The notes below the pieces were generated by a model. The model was not told where the DNA came from. It was given only the letters and a program-made list of their open reading frames with translations, and searched no databases. Below are positions 43,604 to 52,048 of a DNA stretch of 64,000 nt, piece after piece; position 1 is the stretch's first letter; each line of letters begins with the position of its first letter. A program made the translations under genes and the position numbers. The DNA is from Sphingobium baderi (lineage in GTDB: Bacteria; Pseudomonadota; Alphaproteobacteria; Sphingomonadales; Sphingomonadaceae), in contig NZ_CP013264.1 of NCBI RefSeq assembly GCF_001456115.1, forward strand, positions 1,224,001 to 1,288,000, in the 5' to 3' direction.

Positions 43604-44110
43604 TTAGAAGCGGAAGCCGATACCGACGACGCCCGCATTGCGGCCGCCGAAATCATCTTCATATTCGGTGCGCTGATATTCGGCGGAAATATAGGTGCGC
43701 GGAGTCACCGAATATTCCAGGCCGCCGCCGAAACGCACGCCTTCCAGCGATTGATGCGCGCCGGCAAATTCGAAGCGGGTGTTGGCATAGCCGACCTTGC
43801 CGAATGCCAGAACCTTCGGCGTCACGGCATAACCGAGACGCAGCGAGGCGGCGAGGTCGCGGCTGGCGTGGACGCCGCTGTCCTTGGTGGTGGAGTCGCT
43901 GAACGACACTTCCGGGCCGGCCGTGATGCGCGGGGCCACCGCGATGTCGTAACCGGCGGAGGCGCCATAGGTGAAACCATCGCTGCCCTGGATATTGTCA
44001 TAACCCAGGATCGCGCCTGCACGCGGGCCAGTAAAGGGAGTTGCGTCCTGAGCAAAAGCTGGAACGGCAACGGAGGCAGCAGCAATGGCCGCGAGAATCG
44101 CAGTCTTCAT
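43604..44110 (-). CDS. Small outer membrane beta-barrel protein, paralogue 2
   Basis: This is a 168-residue protein from ATG 44110 (an ATG four codons upstream at 44122 is possible), with a signal peptide ending PAFAQ and an eight-stranded barrel. It shares with paralogue 1 the blocks FTGPRAG, AGYDIAVAPRITAGPEVSF, SRDLAASLRLGYAVTPK, ISAEYQRTEYE and the C-terminal NAGVVGIGFRF. The main differences are in the surface loops. It has its own strong terminator. The 270-bp region to the divergent cytochrome gene contains AT-rich promoter-like sequence but no further gene. Confidence 0.87.
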   Translation of the reverse strand: MKTAILAAIAAASVAVPAFAQDATPFTGPRAGAILGYDNIQGSDGFTYGASAGYDIAVAPRITAGPEVSFSDSTTKDSGVHASRDLAASLRLGYAVTPKVLAFGKVGYANTRFEFAGAHQSLEGVRFGGGLEYSVTPRTYISAEYQRTEYEDDFGGRNAGVVGIGFRF

Positions 44111-44390
44111 GATATTCCTCATTTATTCTTTGACACCCTGAACCGGGATGAACTCCATCTAGGTGCTCAATCAGTTTTGAAAAGGGACTGATCTATTATT
44201 TATTTTGATCAAGCCCTCCTTGAAACATGCAGGTATCGTTCCGTAGTCGCTTATATGTCCGACGATCTTACTTGCGAGGGGAGCGCGCTTATGCTCTCGC
44301 CAGATGGCTGCCACATGAACGGCTTCTGTCATTTCCGTCAGGGAACATCCATTTTGACCTGACTGATGCAAAAGAGTAACAGTGCCTGCC

Positions 44391-45116
44391 ATGAAAGAAG
44401 GCTTGGTCCCCGCTACGGCGGCGCGTATGGTGCAACGCCATCGGCTGTCCACCCGTCTGTGGCATTGGGCGAACGTGCTGCTGCTCTACACGCTGTTTAC
44501 CAGCGGCCTTGGCATCTTCAATGCCCACCCCCGGCTCTATTGGGGCCAGTATGGCGCCAATTTCGATCATGCGTGGCTGGAACTGGATCGTTTTCCGGGC
44601 TGGATCACCCTGCCGGCACTCTATAATCTCGCCATGTCGCGGCATTGGCACCTGACCGCCGCGCCGATCCTGATCGTCTCGCTCCTCGCTTATATGCTCT
44701 GGAGCCTTGGCAACGGGCATATTGGTAAGGATTTGCTTTTCCGCCGGGGCGAGTTGGCGCCTGCTCATCTCTGGCGAGACGTCAAGGATCATGTCCGGTT
44801 GCGTTTCCCAAGGGGGGAAGCGGCGCTGCATTATAATGTGTTGCAAAAGGCCAGTTACATGGCCGTGATCTTTCTATTGCTGCCGCTGGTCATTCTGACC
44901 GGGCTTACCATGTCACCGGGCATGAACGCGGCCTGGCCCTGGCTGATCGATCTGTTTGGCGGCCGCCAATCGGCCCGGTCGCTTCATTTCCTGGCGGCGT
45001 TCGCCCTGATGGCCTTTTTTCTCGTTCACATTCTCATGGTTCTGCTGGCGGGGCCGCTGAATGAAATCCGGTCGATGCTCACCGGCAAATATCGCCTGCC
45101 GGAGGAAGGGAGATGA
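44391..45116 (+). CDS. Cytochrome b561-type membrane subunit
   Basis: This is a 241-residue membrane protein with four main helices and histidines suited to bind two b-type haems (STRLWHWANVLLLYTLF, MSRHWHLTAAPILIV, SARSLHFLAAFALMAFFLVHI). The family is the cytochrome b/b6 domain of Ni-Fe hydrogenase and molybdoenzyme partners. GTG 44382 is an alternative start three codons earlier. The stop overlaps the ATG of the molybdopterin subunit (ATGA), so the two form a membrane-anchored redox pair passing electrons between the quinone pool and a periplasmic substrate. Confidence 0.82.
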   Translation: MKEGLVPATAARMVQRHRLSTRLWHWANVLLLYTLFTSGLGIFNAHPRLYWGQYGANFDHAWLELDRFPGWITLPALYNLAMSRHWHLTAAPILIVSLLAYMLWSLGNGHIGKDLLFRRGELAPAHLWRDVKDHVRLRFPRGEAALHYNVLQKASYMAVIFLLLPLVILTGLTMSPGMNAAWPWLIDLFGGRQSARSLHFLAAFALMAFFLVHILMVLLAGPLNEIRSMLTGKYRLPEEGR

Positions 45117-45865
45117 CGCTTTTGCTATCCCGCCGCGCACTGGTGCTGGGCGGAGCGGTCACGCTGGCCGGATGCGATCGGCTGGCGAGCAATGAAAGGG
45201 TGCGCGACACGCTGTTTTCAGCCGAGAATTTCCATAAATGGGCGCAACGCAGTCTGATGCGCCGCGATGCCCTCGCCCATGAATTCCGGCCCGACCAGAT
45301 TTCCCCCTTTTTTCGCGCGAACGGCACCGCTAATCCCAACACGCCCGAATATAAGACACTGTGGCGCAACGGCTTTGCCGACTGGCGGCTGCGCGTAAGC
45401 GGAATGGTGGCCCGGCCCCTGTCGCTTTCCCTCGTGCAACTTCATGCCATGCCCCATCGCGAGCAGATTACGCGCCACGATTGCGTGGAAGGATGGAGTG
45501 CGATCGGCAAATGGCGCGGCGTGCCGCTATCGCTGATTCTGAATGCGGCGCGGATGAGCAGCCGCGCGCGCTACATCGTTTTTCGCTGCGCCGACGATAT
45601 GGGGAACGGTAATGCCTATTATGAAAGCATCGACCTGATCGACGCGTTCCATCCCCAGACCATTCTGGCTTTCGCACTGGGCGACCAACCTTTGCGGGTG
45701 GCGAACGGGGCGCCGCTGCGACTGCGGGTGGAGCGGCAGCTTGGCTACAAGCACGCCAAATATCTGACGGGAATAGAGGCGGTGGAAAGTCTCTCCGGCA
45801 TCGGCGCGGGTAAGGGCGGCTACTGGGAAGATCGGGCCGGTTATGACTGGTATGCAGGCATTTGA
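45113..45865 (+). CDS. Periplasmic molybdopterin-dependent oxidoreductase
   Basis: This is a 250-residue protein of the sulfite oxidase/MsrP fold. The Mo-binding Cys124 lies in the conserved context HDCVEGWSAIGKWRGVPL. The N-terminus has a twin-arginine-like SRRALVLGGAVTLAGC, combining Tat and lipobox features (Cys21). The cofactor would be Mo-molybdopterin, loaded in the cytoplasm before export. It is encoded together with a cytochrome b subunit rather than the MsrQ type. The substrate is unknown; sulfoxide or a related S/N-oxide is an inference from the fold. It ends about 30 bases before cfa. Confidence 0.82.
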   Translation: MTLLLSRRALVLGGAVTLAGCDRLASNERVRDTLFSAENFHKWAQRSLMRRDALAHEFRPDQISPFFRANGTANPNTPEYKTLWRNGFADWRLRVSGMVARPLSLSLVQLHAMPHREQITRHDCVEGWSAIGKWRGVPLSLILNAARMSSRARYIVFRCADDMGNGNAYYESIDLIDAFHPQTILAFALGDQPLRVANGAPLRLRVERQLGYKHAKYLTGIEAVESLSGIGAGKGGYWEDRAGYDWYAGI

Positions 45866-45897
45866 CGCCCGCGTCATGACAGGGCAGGGTGCGGCGC

Positions 45898-47139
45898 ATG
45901 AAAATATTCGATCGGGTTCTCAAACGACTGGTTTCGCAAGGCCAGCTTACGGTCATCTATCATGACGGCTCTCGCAGCACGGTGGGAACGGCCGATCCAG
46001 CCTTTCCCGCGTTGACCCTTCAATTCCTCGATTCGCGCGTTCCCATCGATATATTGAAAGATCCGCGGCTCGGCATGGCGGAAGCCTATATTGAGGGGCG
46101 GGTCATCATCGAAGGTGGCGGGATCATGGAACTGATCTCCCTAATTCGCGTCAATAACGCTTGGGAAAACGGCAAATCGATCAGCGCCAAAGGGCCCTTG
46201 AAACGCGGTTTCAAGGCGCTTCGACAGACGCTCTGGCGCGCCAACCATCGTTCCCGCGCCAAAGCCAATGTCGCCCATCATTATGATTTGTCGGGCGCGC
46301 TTTATGCGCTCTTCCTCGACAAGGACCGGCAATATAGCTGCGCTTACTGGCCCGATGCCGACAATCAGGCGGGGATCAGCCTGGAAGAGGCGCAGGAAGA
46401 CAAGAAAGCGCATATCGCTGCCAAGCTGCTGCTGGAACCGGGCATGAAGGTGCTGGACATCGGTTGTGGTTGGGGTGGCATGGCGCTCTATCTCCACCGC
46501 ACCTGCGGCGTCGATGTGACCGGCATCACCCTATCCGAAGAACAGCTCAAGGTTGCGCGCCAGCGAGCACAGGATGCTGGCGTATCGGACCATGTCCGTT
46601 TCGAACTGATCGACTATCGCGATATGGAGGGGCCGTTCGATCGGGTTGTGTCCGTCGGCATGTTCGAACATGTGGGCACAGCGCATTACCGCACCTTCTT
46701 CAACAAATGCCGTGACCTGCTGACGCCTGAAGGGGTAATGCTGATCCACACCATCGGGCGGATGGACGGTCCCGGCATCACCGACGCCTTCACGCAAAAA
46801 TATATCTTCCCTGGCGGATATATCCCAGCTTTGTCTGAAATGTTGATAGGCAGCGAGGGCACGCGTCTGATGGTGACGGACGTGGAGGTTCTGCGCCTGC
46901 ATTACGGCCTTACGATCCGCGAATGGTATAAGCGGGCAATGGAGCACAAGGAAGAGATCGTCGCCCTGTATGACGAGCGGTTTTTCCGCCTGTGGACTTT
47001 CTATCTGGCGGGTGCCGCGACGGTGTTCGAGCATGGCAGCATGGTGAATTTTCAGGTCCAATATGCGCGTAACCGGCGCACCCTGCCGATCACCCGCGAT
47101 TATATGGCGCAGGCCGAAGCAGGTCTGCGCGGGCGGTAG
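45898..47139 (+). CDS. cfa: Cyclopropane-fatty-acyl-phospholipid synthase
   Basis: This is a 413-residue SAM-dependent enzyme that adds a methylene across the double bond of unsaturated phospholipid acyl chains at the inner membrane. SAM motif I is VLDIGCGWGGMALYL. Further conserved parts are QYSCAYW, GMFEHVG, FTQKYIFPGGYIP and the C-terminal RLWTFYLAG. A non-catalytic lipid-binding domain fills the first 110 residues. ATG 45898 is preceded by GGGCAGGG; GTG 45889 is a less likely start. The protein is full length. Confidence 0.95.
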   Translation: MKIFDRVLKRLVSQGQLTVIYHDGSRSTVGTADPAFPALTLQFLDSRVPIDILKDPRLGMAEAYIEGRVIIEGGGIMELISLIRVNNAWENGKSISAKGPLKRGFKALRQTLWRANHRSRAKANVAHHYDLSGALYALFLDKDRQYSCAYWPDADNQAGISLEEAQEDKKAHIAAKLLLEPGMKVLDIGCGWGGMALYLHRTCGVDVTGITLSEEQLKVARQRAQDAGVSDHVRFELIDYRDMEGPFDRVVSVGMFEHVGTAHYRTFFNKCRDLLTPEGVMLIHTIGRMDGPGITDAFTQKYIFPGGYIPALSEMLIGSEGTRLMVTDVEVLRLHYGLTIREWYKRAMEHKEEIVALYDERFFRLWTFYLAGAATVFEHGSMVNFQVQYARNRRTLPITRDYMAQAEAGLRGR

Positions 47140-47254
47140 GATAAGCCTGAACCCAAACTGACAGGCGCGTTCCCCGACGGTTCAGTCGCCAACGCCCATC
47201 TTCCTCATCAAGTCCCGTCGGCTGGAGCGGCGGGACTGCGTGAGGAGAAGTATC

Positions 47255-47539
47255 ATGACCCTTTTGTGGAAAGGCGTTGCTGCGCTGGGACTGGCGATCG
47301 CCAGCCTGGGCGCGACGGCGGTTCCCGCACAGGCGCGCGATCATAGCTATCGCGACGGCTGGCGCGGCGACCGCGATCATCGCTGGAATGACCGGCGTCA
47401 CTGGAGAGGCGATCGCCGTGACTGGCGCCGTGACCGTCACTATCGGGCGAACTGGCGCGGCTATCGTCAGCGTTGCTGGACCGAATGGCGCTACAGCTAT
47501 TATGCTGATCGGCGCGTTCGCGTCCGAATCTGCCGCTGA
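47255..47539 (+). CDS. Secreted Arg/Trp/His-rich small protein
   Basis: This is a 94-residue protein with a signal peptide (GLAIASLGATAVPAQA) and a very basic mature part dominated by Arg, Trp, Asp, His and Tyr in repeats such as DRRHWRGDRRDWRRDRHY. ATG 47255 follows GAGGAGAAG at good spacing. The composition is like that of RcnB-type or Gly/Arg-rich periplasmic proteins. No catalytic motif is visible. I do not know its function; nucleic acid, metal or surface binding are all possible. Confidence 0.7.
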   Translation: MTLLWKGVAALGLAIASLGATAVPAQARDHSYRDGWRGDRDHRWNDRRHWRGDRRDWRRDRHYRANWRGYRQRCWTEWRYSYYADRRVRVRICR

Positions 47540-47669
47540 AGCCGGATGAAAGGGGAGGGGCGAACAGGCGCGGCTCGCGTCCATTCCTCCTCTTTCTCCG
47601 CCGCGCCATGGTTGACGCGCGGCAGGGTGACGGGGTAGGCGCGCCGCACACGTCACAGGAAGCAGAGAT

Positions 47670-47939
47670 ATGAGCGACACGCCCCCGGATCGTCTTTCGA
47701 CCAACCCGCGCAGCCCCCATTTCAACATGGAAGTCCTGCAGCGCGGTATCGGCATCCGCTTCAAAGAGCGTGAACGGAAGGATGTCGAGGAATACTGCAT
47801 TTCCGAAGGCTGGATTCGCGTCGCGGCGGGCAAGACCCGCGATCGTCATGGCAATCCGTTGACCATCAAACTGTCCGGGCCGGTCGAAGCCTGGTTTGAA
47901 ACCGCTGCTGAAGACACATCTGAGACAAGCGGGGAATAA
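47670..47939 (+). CDS. DUF3297 family protein
   Basis: This is an 89-residue soluble protein of the DUF3297 family, with the conserved core PRSPHFNMEVLQRGIGIRFK and a GNPLTIKLSGPVEAWFE block. It is widespread in proteobacteria and of unknown function. The start ATG 47670 follows GGAAGCAGAG. The C-terminal tail is acidic. It ends directly beside the convergent CHAP gene. Confidence 0.85.
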   Translation: MSDTPPDRLSTNPRSPHFNMEVLQRGIGIRFKERERKDVEEYCISEGWIRVAAGKTRDRHGNPLTIKLSGPVEAWFETAAEDTSETSGE

Positions 47940-47942
47940 TCC

Positions 47943-48692
47943 TCAGCGCATCCGCGCTTCCTGCTTCACGTCGGCGATAATGTCGCCCAGCGAACGCGAG
48001 GCGGGCGTCGCATCGGCATATTCCATCACGCGCGGATCGCTCTCAAGCCATGGCTCATGGGCGGATTTGCGCCGATCTCGCATATCGTTCGATGCCGTCC
48101 TCTGCAATCGCGCCTCATTCGACGCAGGACGGAAAACCGCGCGCGCCGGCACCTGAACATCCCGCCATGCGTCCTGATCCATGCTGGCCAAACGGATGCT
48201 GCTCCCCATGGCCGGATTGGGCGTGAAGGGATGCAGCTTTTCCCTGTCGCCATAGATGAAACCATAGGTCGGATTGATCCGCGCACCCATCCGGCGGGTC
48301 GGACTGTGCCATACGCGCACCTCGCTCCAATCCCCGGCGGGGGAAACGTCCACCGCCATCACGTCTTCCTCGATCGCTCCGGGAGCGGACCAGTTGGCAT
48401 GGCGGATCAAGATACGTCGCGCGTCCATCACATGGCTGACCACCGCCACATGCCCCAGCGCCATCGGCCCCGCCGGACGGAAGGCGAGAACTGCGCCTTT
48501 GCGCGGCCTATGCCCGCGTTGATATTGGTTTTCCGCCTGTGCCCACCATGTCAGCGCGTCGCCGTAAATCTCCACGCCGGAGACGATGCGCGCATAGGGA
48601 ACGCATTGAAGAGGCGTTGTCCCCAGAGCGGGCGCAGCCATCGCGCCGGACAGGAGCATCGCCACCGCCCAACGAATCCATCGAAACATCAT
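47943..48692 (-). CDS. CHAP-domain secreted amidase, longer paralogue
   Basis: This is a 249-residue protein with a signal peptide (VAMLLSGAMAAPALG) and a CHAP domain (about residues 25-150). The catalytic Cys is in LQCVPYAR and the His in LGHVAVVSHV, as in cysteine/histidine peptidoglycan amidases. A 90-residue basic C-terminal tail is extra compared with the neighbouring paralogue at 48764-49300. It is probably a peptidoglycan hydrolase in the periplasm. The 71-bp gap between the two genes and the same strand suggest duplication. Confidence 0.85.
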   Translation of the reverse strand: MMFRWIRWAVAMLLSGAMAAPALGTTPLQCVPYARIVSGVEIYGDALTWWAQAENQYQRGHRPRKGAVLAFRPAGPMALGHVAVVSHVMDARRILIRHANWSAPGAIEEDVMAVDVSPAGDWSEVRVWHSPTRRMGARINPTYGFIYGDREKLHPFTPNPAMGSSIRLASMDQDAWRDVQVPARAVFRPASNEARLQRTASNDMRDRRKSAHEPWLESDPRVMEYADATPASRSLGDIIADVKQEARMR

Positions 48693-48763
48693 GCGACCTC
48701 AAACAGAGAATCGCCCCACCGGGGACGATCCTAGGTCGCGACATTTAGGAAGTGGTTAAACGT

Positions 48764-49300
48764 TCAGTAGGCACCGTGCGCGGATTCGGAGCCCGCAGTG
48801 GCGCGATCGGCTGAAGCGAACTGCACGCCCGTCGTATCGTCGCGCGCGGGGCTGGCATAGATGAAACCGCGCGCCGGATTGGAACGCAGGCCCAGCTTGC
48901 CGATGGGGCCGTACCATACGCGCACGTCGGACCAGTCATTGTTCGGCGACACGTCGATGGCCCGGACATTGCGTTCGATCCCGCCACGATAGGACCAATT
49001 GGCGTGGGTCAGCAGCACTTCCCGATCACTGATGACCTTGCTCACCATCGCAACATGGCCGACAGGCATGGCGCGGCTGGATGAAAAGGCCAGAACCGCG
49101 CCTACGCGTGGTTCATGTCCGCGATCATAGCGGCCCTGCGCTTGGGACCACCAGGTGTTGGCATTGCCATAAAGTTGGATACCGGAAATCTGACGGGCAT
49201 AGGGAACGCACTGAAGTACGCCGGCAGTAGCAGGCGTAACGGTCAGGGCGCCGAGCGCAAGCATCACTGCTGCGAACAGAGCGCGAAAACCACCGATCAT
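48764..49300 (-). CDS. CHAP-domain secreted amidase, shorter paralogue
   Basis: This is a 178-residue protein with a signal peptide (FAAVMLALGALTVTPATAG) and a CHAP domain with the Cys in LQCVPYARQISG and the His in VGHVAMVSKV. It shares the order VPYAR, GHVA, HANWS, DVSP, VRVW and GFIY with the 47943-48692 gene, so the two are paralogues. The C-terminus is short. The product is expected in the periplasm, acting on peptidoglycan. recF ends about 110 bases upstream on the same strand. Confidence 0.85.
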   Translation of the reverse strand: MIGGFRALFAAVMLALGALTVTPATAGVLQCVPYARQISGIQLYGNANTWWSQAQGRYDRGHEPRVGAVLAFSSSRAMPVGHVAMVSKVISDREVLLTHANWSYRGGIERNVRAIDVSPNNDWSDVRVWYGPIGKLGLRSNPARGFIYASPARDDTTGVQFASADRATAGSESAHGAY

Positions 49301-49408
49301 GCGTTGCGACCCCCGAATATATTAAAGGTGTTTCATCCCCGTGACGGCCTTAGGGCAGAGGCCGGACGAATTGAAAAGTGCGGGGCGACGAGTCGTTGCT
49401 ACCGCGCG

Positions 49409-50479
49409 TTAGCTGGCGGAACGAAAGAGCTGACCAGCCGTGATGGACAGCCGTGTGGCTGCGTCAATATCTTGGAAAAGCGCACTTTCCGTCCCGGTCA
49501 TCCACACCTGCGCGCCCATGCCGCGCAGCCGGTCGAACAAGGCGCTCCGACGCAACGGATCGAGATGGGCTGCCACTTCGTCGAGCAGCAGCACCGGCGG
49601 CTGCCCGCGCGAAGCCGCCACCAAAGCGGCGTGGACAAGCAGAATAGAGAGCAGCAAGGCTTTTTGTTCACCCGTCGAGCAGAGTGCTGCCGCCTGGCCC
49701 TTGGCGACGTGCGTGACGGCAAGATCCTGCCGGTGTGGCCCCGACAATGTGCGCCCAGCGGCGGCATCCCGCCGCCGCTCTCGGCTAAGGCGGCGGGCAA
49801 GCGAATCGTGGCTTTCTTCTTCCGTCTGGAGCGCGAGTGATGGCCGGGCAAAGGGGGCGTCGGACTGATCCACCAGCAAGGTGTTCAGCCGCGTGATCAG
49901 ATCGGTGCGCCCGGCGGCCAGCGCGGCGCCATGCTCCTCCATCTGCGCTTCCAGCGCGTCGAGCCAGAGCGGATCGGCGTTTCTAAGATCGCCCAGCAGC
50001 CGGTTACGCGCCCGCATCGCCGCTTCATAGCGAGCGCTATGGGCGGCATGACTGGGGTGCAGCGCTAGGGTCAGCCGGTCCAGAAACCGCCGCCGCCCGC
50101 CCGGGCTATCCATGAACAGGCGATCCATTGCGGGCGTTAGCCACATGATTGACAAATGATCTGCCAGCGCATTGGCGGAAGAGGCAACCCCGCCGATCCT
50201 CACCTGTCGTCGATCGGGCGTGTCGGCCACGATTCCTGTGCCCAGCATCACGCCATCGACCTCCGCCGCTATGCCGAAGCCCCCCATGCCGTCCTGTTTT
50301 GCCATGTCGCGCAGAGCCGCCCCGCGCAGCCCGCGCCCCGGAGCCAGCATCGACACTGCTTCCAGGATGTTCGTCTTGCCCGCGCCATTTTCGCCGGTCA
50401 GCAGGATGAATGCATGATCGGGTACGATCAGCGCGTCCGCATGATTGCGGAAATCGCTTAGGGTCAGTCGGCCGATCAT
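49409..50479 (-). CDS. recF: DNA replication/repair protein RecF
   Basis: This is a 356-residue SMC-like ATPase that helps load RecA at gaps with RecO and RecR. Walker A GENGAGKTN lies at residues 29-37. The signature region SGPHRQDLAV and STGEQKALLLSILL and the Walker B VLLLDEVAAHLD near 300 are intact. Its usual neighbours dnaA, dnaN and gyrB are not adjacent; dnaN is about 9 kb away at 39549-40661. Length is slightly shorter than E. coli RecF but complete. Confidence 0.95.
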   Translation of the reverse strand: MIGRLTLSDFRNHADALIVPDHAFILLTGENGAGKTNILEAVSMLAPGRGLRGAALRDMAKQDGMGGFGIAAEVDGVMLGTGIVADTPDRRQVRIGGVASSANALADHLSIMWLTPAMDRLFMDSPGGRRRFLDRLTLALHPSHAAHSARYEAAMRARNRLLGDLRNADPLWLDALEAQMEEHGAALAAGRTDLITRLNTLLVDQSDAPFARPSLALQTEEESHDSLARRLSRERRRDAAAGRTLSGPHRQDLAVTHVAKGQAAALCSTGEQKALLLSILLVHAALVAASRGQPPVLLLDEVAAHLDPLRRSALFDRLRGMGAQVWMTGTESALFQDIDAATRLSITAGQLFRSAS

Positions 50480-50530
50480 CAGGCCGCTCTAGCGGTGCGG
50501 AAGCGGTTTAGGAAGCGTACGCCGCGCAGC

Positions 50531-51013
50531 TCAACCGCAACGCTTGCGCGTGACAGCTACGCCGTCGTTTACCATAGTCAGTTCCTGCCCCTTGGCGGAG
50601 GGTTTGAGCGTCAAGCTACGGGTCCAGCTTTGGCCCTCGCCTGTAAAGGACGCGTTTACCTTCATCCGCCCATCCGCCTGCTGTTCGATACTGGTCACGG
50701 TGCCGACGCTTTCATGGAAGATCAGTTCCTTCGGCGTGATGGACAGTTCCTGCTCGGCGGTTTTGTCGGTGCAATCGTCGCCTATTCCCGTCCAGCGCCC
50801 CTGTAATGCCGTGGGGATTAGTGATCCGGTCTCCTGCGCGCGTGGCGCTGTGGCATTTTCGAGCGGTGGGTTGGCATTGTTCGTGACTATCTTCTCCTGT
50901 GGGCCGGAAGACGTCGCATTTTCGATATCGGTGATCATGCCGGATTGCTGATCATGGCCGCCATCGCAGGCGACAAGCAGAAGCGGCAGGGCGAAAGGAA
51001 GATAGAAACGCAT
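50531..51013 (-). CDS. Hypothetical lipoprotein
   Basis: This is a 160-residue protein from ATG 51013, which gives a clean lipobox (FALPLLLVAC). An Asn/Thr/Glu-rich linker follows, then a compact domain (about residues 75-160) with RWTGIGDDCTDK, ELSITPKELIFHESVG and a C-terminal Cys (RKRCG) that may pair with the Cys in DDC. The open frame reaches 51067, but the extension has no lipoprotein character. I recognise no named family. It lies 51 bases before recF on the same strand. Confidence 0.7.
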   Translation of the reverse strand: MRFYLPFALPLLLVACDGGHDQQSGMITDIENATSSGPQEKIVTNNANPPLENATAPRAQETGSLIPTALQGRWTGIGDDCTDKTAEQELSITPKELIFHESVGTVTSIEQQADGRMKVNASFTGEGQSWTRSLTLKPSAKGQELTMVNDGVAVTRKRCG

Positions 51014-51097
51014 CCGGAAGGAACTGGCGACGCGGGCAAGAGTTCCGCTGGGGAAGAAGGATGACACTTGCCTTGATTGTGTCAGGAGTGCTTTTTC

Positions 51098-51496
51098 ATG
51101 CCTGTATTGGGAATGGGCGGATTGTTCTTCCGATCGCGTGATCCCGACGCGCTGGCCTCATGGTATCGACAGCATCTGGGCGTTGGCGCTGGTTGCACGA
51201 GCGATCCTGCGGCACCGCCTAATGAATGGGTGTGGCAGACGCTGGGGGGACCGATGGTCTTTTCGCCGTTCAATCTGGACAGCGACTATTTCGCCGCCGA
51301 CAAGAATTTCATGATGAATTTCCGTGTGAGCGATCTCGACGGCCTGCTCGCGCACTTGCGCGCCGCGCGGATAGAGATCATCACCAAGGATGAGTGGGAC
51401 GATCCCGCGGTCGGCCGTTTCGCACGAATCCATGATCCGGAAGGTAACGCCATCGAATTGTGGGAGTCGCCCGCATCGTCAGATAAGGACAATTGA
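51098..51496 (+). CDS. VOC family (glyoxalase/bleomycin resistance-like) protein
   Basis: This is a 132-residue protein with the vicinal oxygen chelate fold: FRSRDPDALASWYRQHLGV in the first half and IHDPEGNAIELWE at the end, including the usual C-terminal metal-ligand glutamate. The substrate is unknown. ATG 51098 follows CAGGAG at good spacing, so I prefer it to the upstream start at 51077. The peroxiredoxin gene starts 3 bases after its stop, so the two are an operon. Confidence 0.85.
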   Translation: MPVLGMGGLFFRSRDPDALASWYRQHLGVGAGCTSDPAAPPNEWVWQTLGGPMVFSPFNLDSDYFAADKNFMMNFRVSDLDGLLAHLRAARIEIITKDEWDDPAVGRFARIHDPEGNAIELWESPASSDKDN

Positions 51497-51499
51497 ACC

Positions 51500-52048
51500 A
51501 TGTCAAGCAGATCGATCGCACGGATCGCAGCGCTTTCCCTTGCCGCAGCCGCAATGATGAGCGCGACTGGCGCAACGGCGGCGCTGGCCGTTGGTGCGAA
51601 AGCGCCTGATTTCACCACGCGCGGCGCGATGGCGGGCAAGACCTTCACACTCACTCTATCGCACCAGTTGAAGCGCGGGCCGGTGGTGCTCTATTTCTTC
51701 CCCAAGGCGTTCACCCCTGGCTGCTCCGCCGAAGCCCGCGAGTTTGCCGAGCATATCGAGGACTTCAAGAAGGCTGGCGCCACAGTCATTGGCATGTCGA
51801 CCGATCCGGTCGATGATCTGGTCGCCTTTTCCACCAAGGAGTGCGCTGGCAAATTCGCTGTGGCTTCCGCCGGGCCGGGGATCGTGCAGGGTTATGATGT
51901 GGCGCTCAAGATGCGGCCGGGCATGACCGACCGCACATCTTATGTTATCGCGCCGTCGGGCCGCATCGCCTTTGTCCATAGCGAGATGAATTATAGCGGC
52001 CATGTGCAAAGCACGCTGGCAGCGGTGAAGGCGATAACGGGGAAATAG
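51500..52048 (+). CDS. Exported peroxiredoxin (AhpC/TSA, BCP-like)
   Basis: This is a 182-residue thiol peroxidase with a signal peptide (IAALSLAAAAMMSATGATA). The peroxidatic Cys75 is in FTPGCSAEA and a possible resolving Cys115 in STKECAGKFAV. The fold region is PKAFTPGCSAEAREFAEH. It should reduce peroxides in the periplasm with an unknown reductant. It begins 3 bases after the VOC gene. The stop abuts the stop of the convergent hydrolase gene. Confidence 0.87.
   Translation: MSSRSIARIAALSLAAAAMMSATGATAALAVGAKAPDFTTRGAMAGKTFTLTLSHQLKRGPVVLYFFPKAFTPGCSAEAREFAEHIEDFKKAGATVIGMSTDPVDDLVAFSTKECAGKFAVASAGPGIVQGYDVALKMRPGMTDRTSYVIAPSGRIAFVHSEMNYSGHVQSTLAAVKAITGK

Noticed and set aside
43300..43662. 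A 120-codon minus-strand frame between the two beta-barrel genes
   Set aside because: It overlaps the terminator and the 3' end of paralogue 2 and has no protein-like features.
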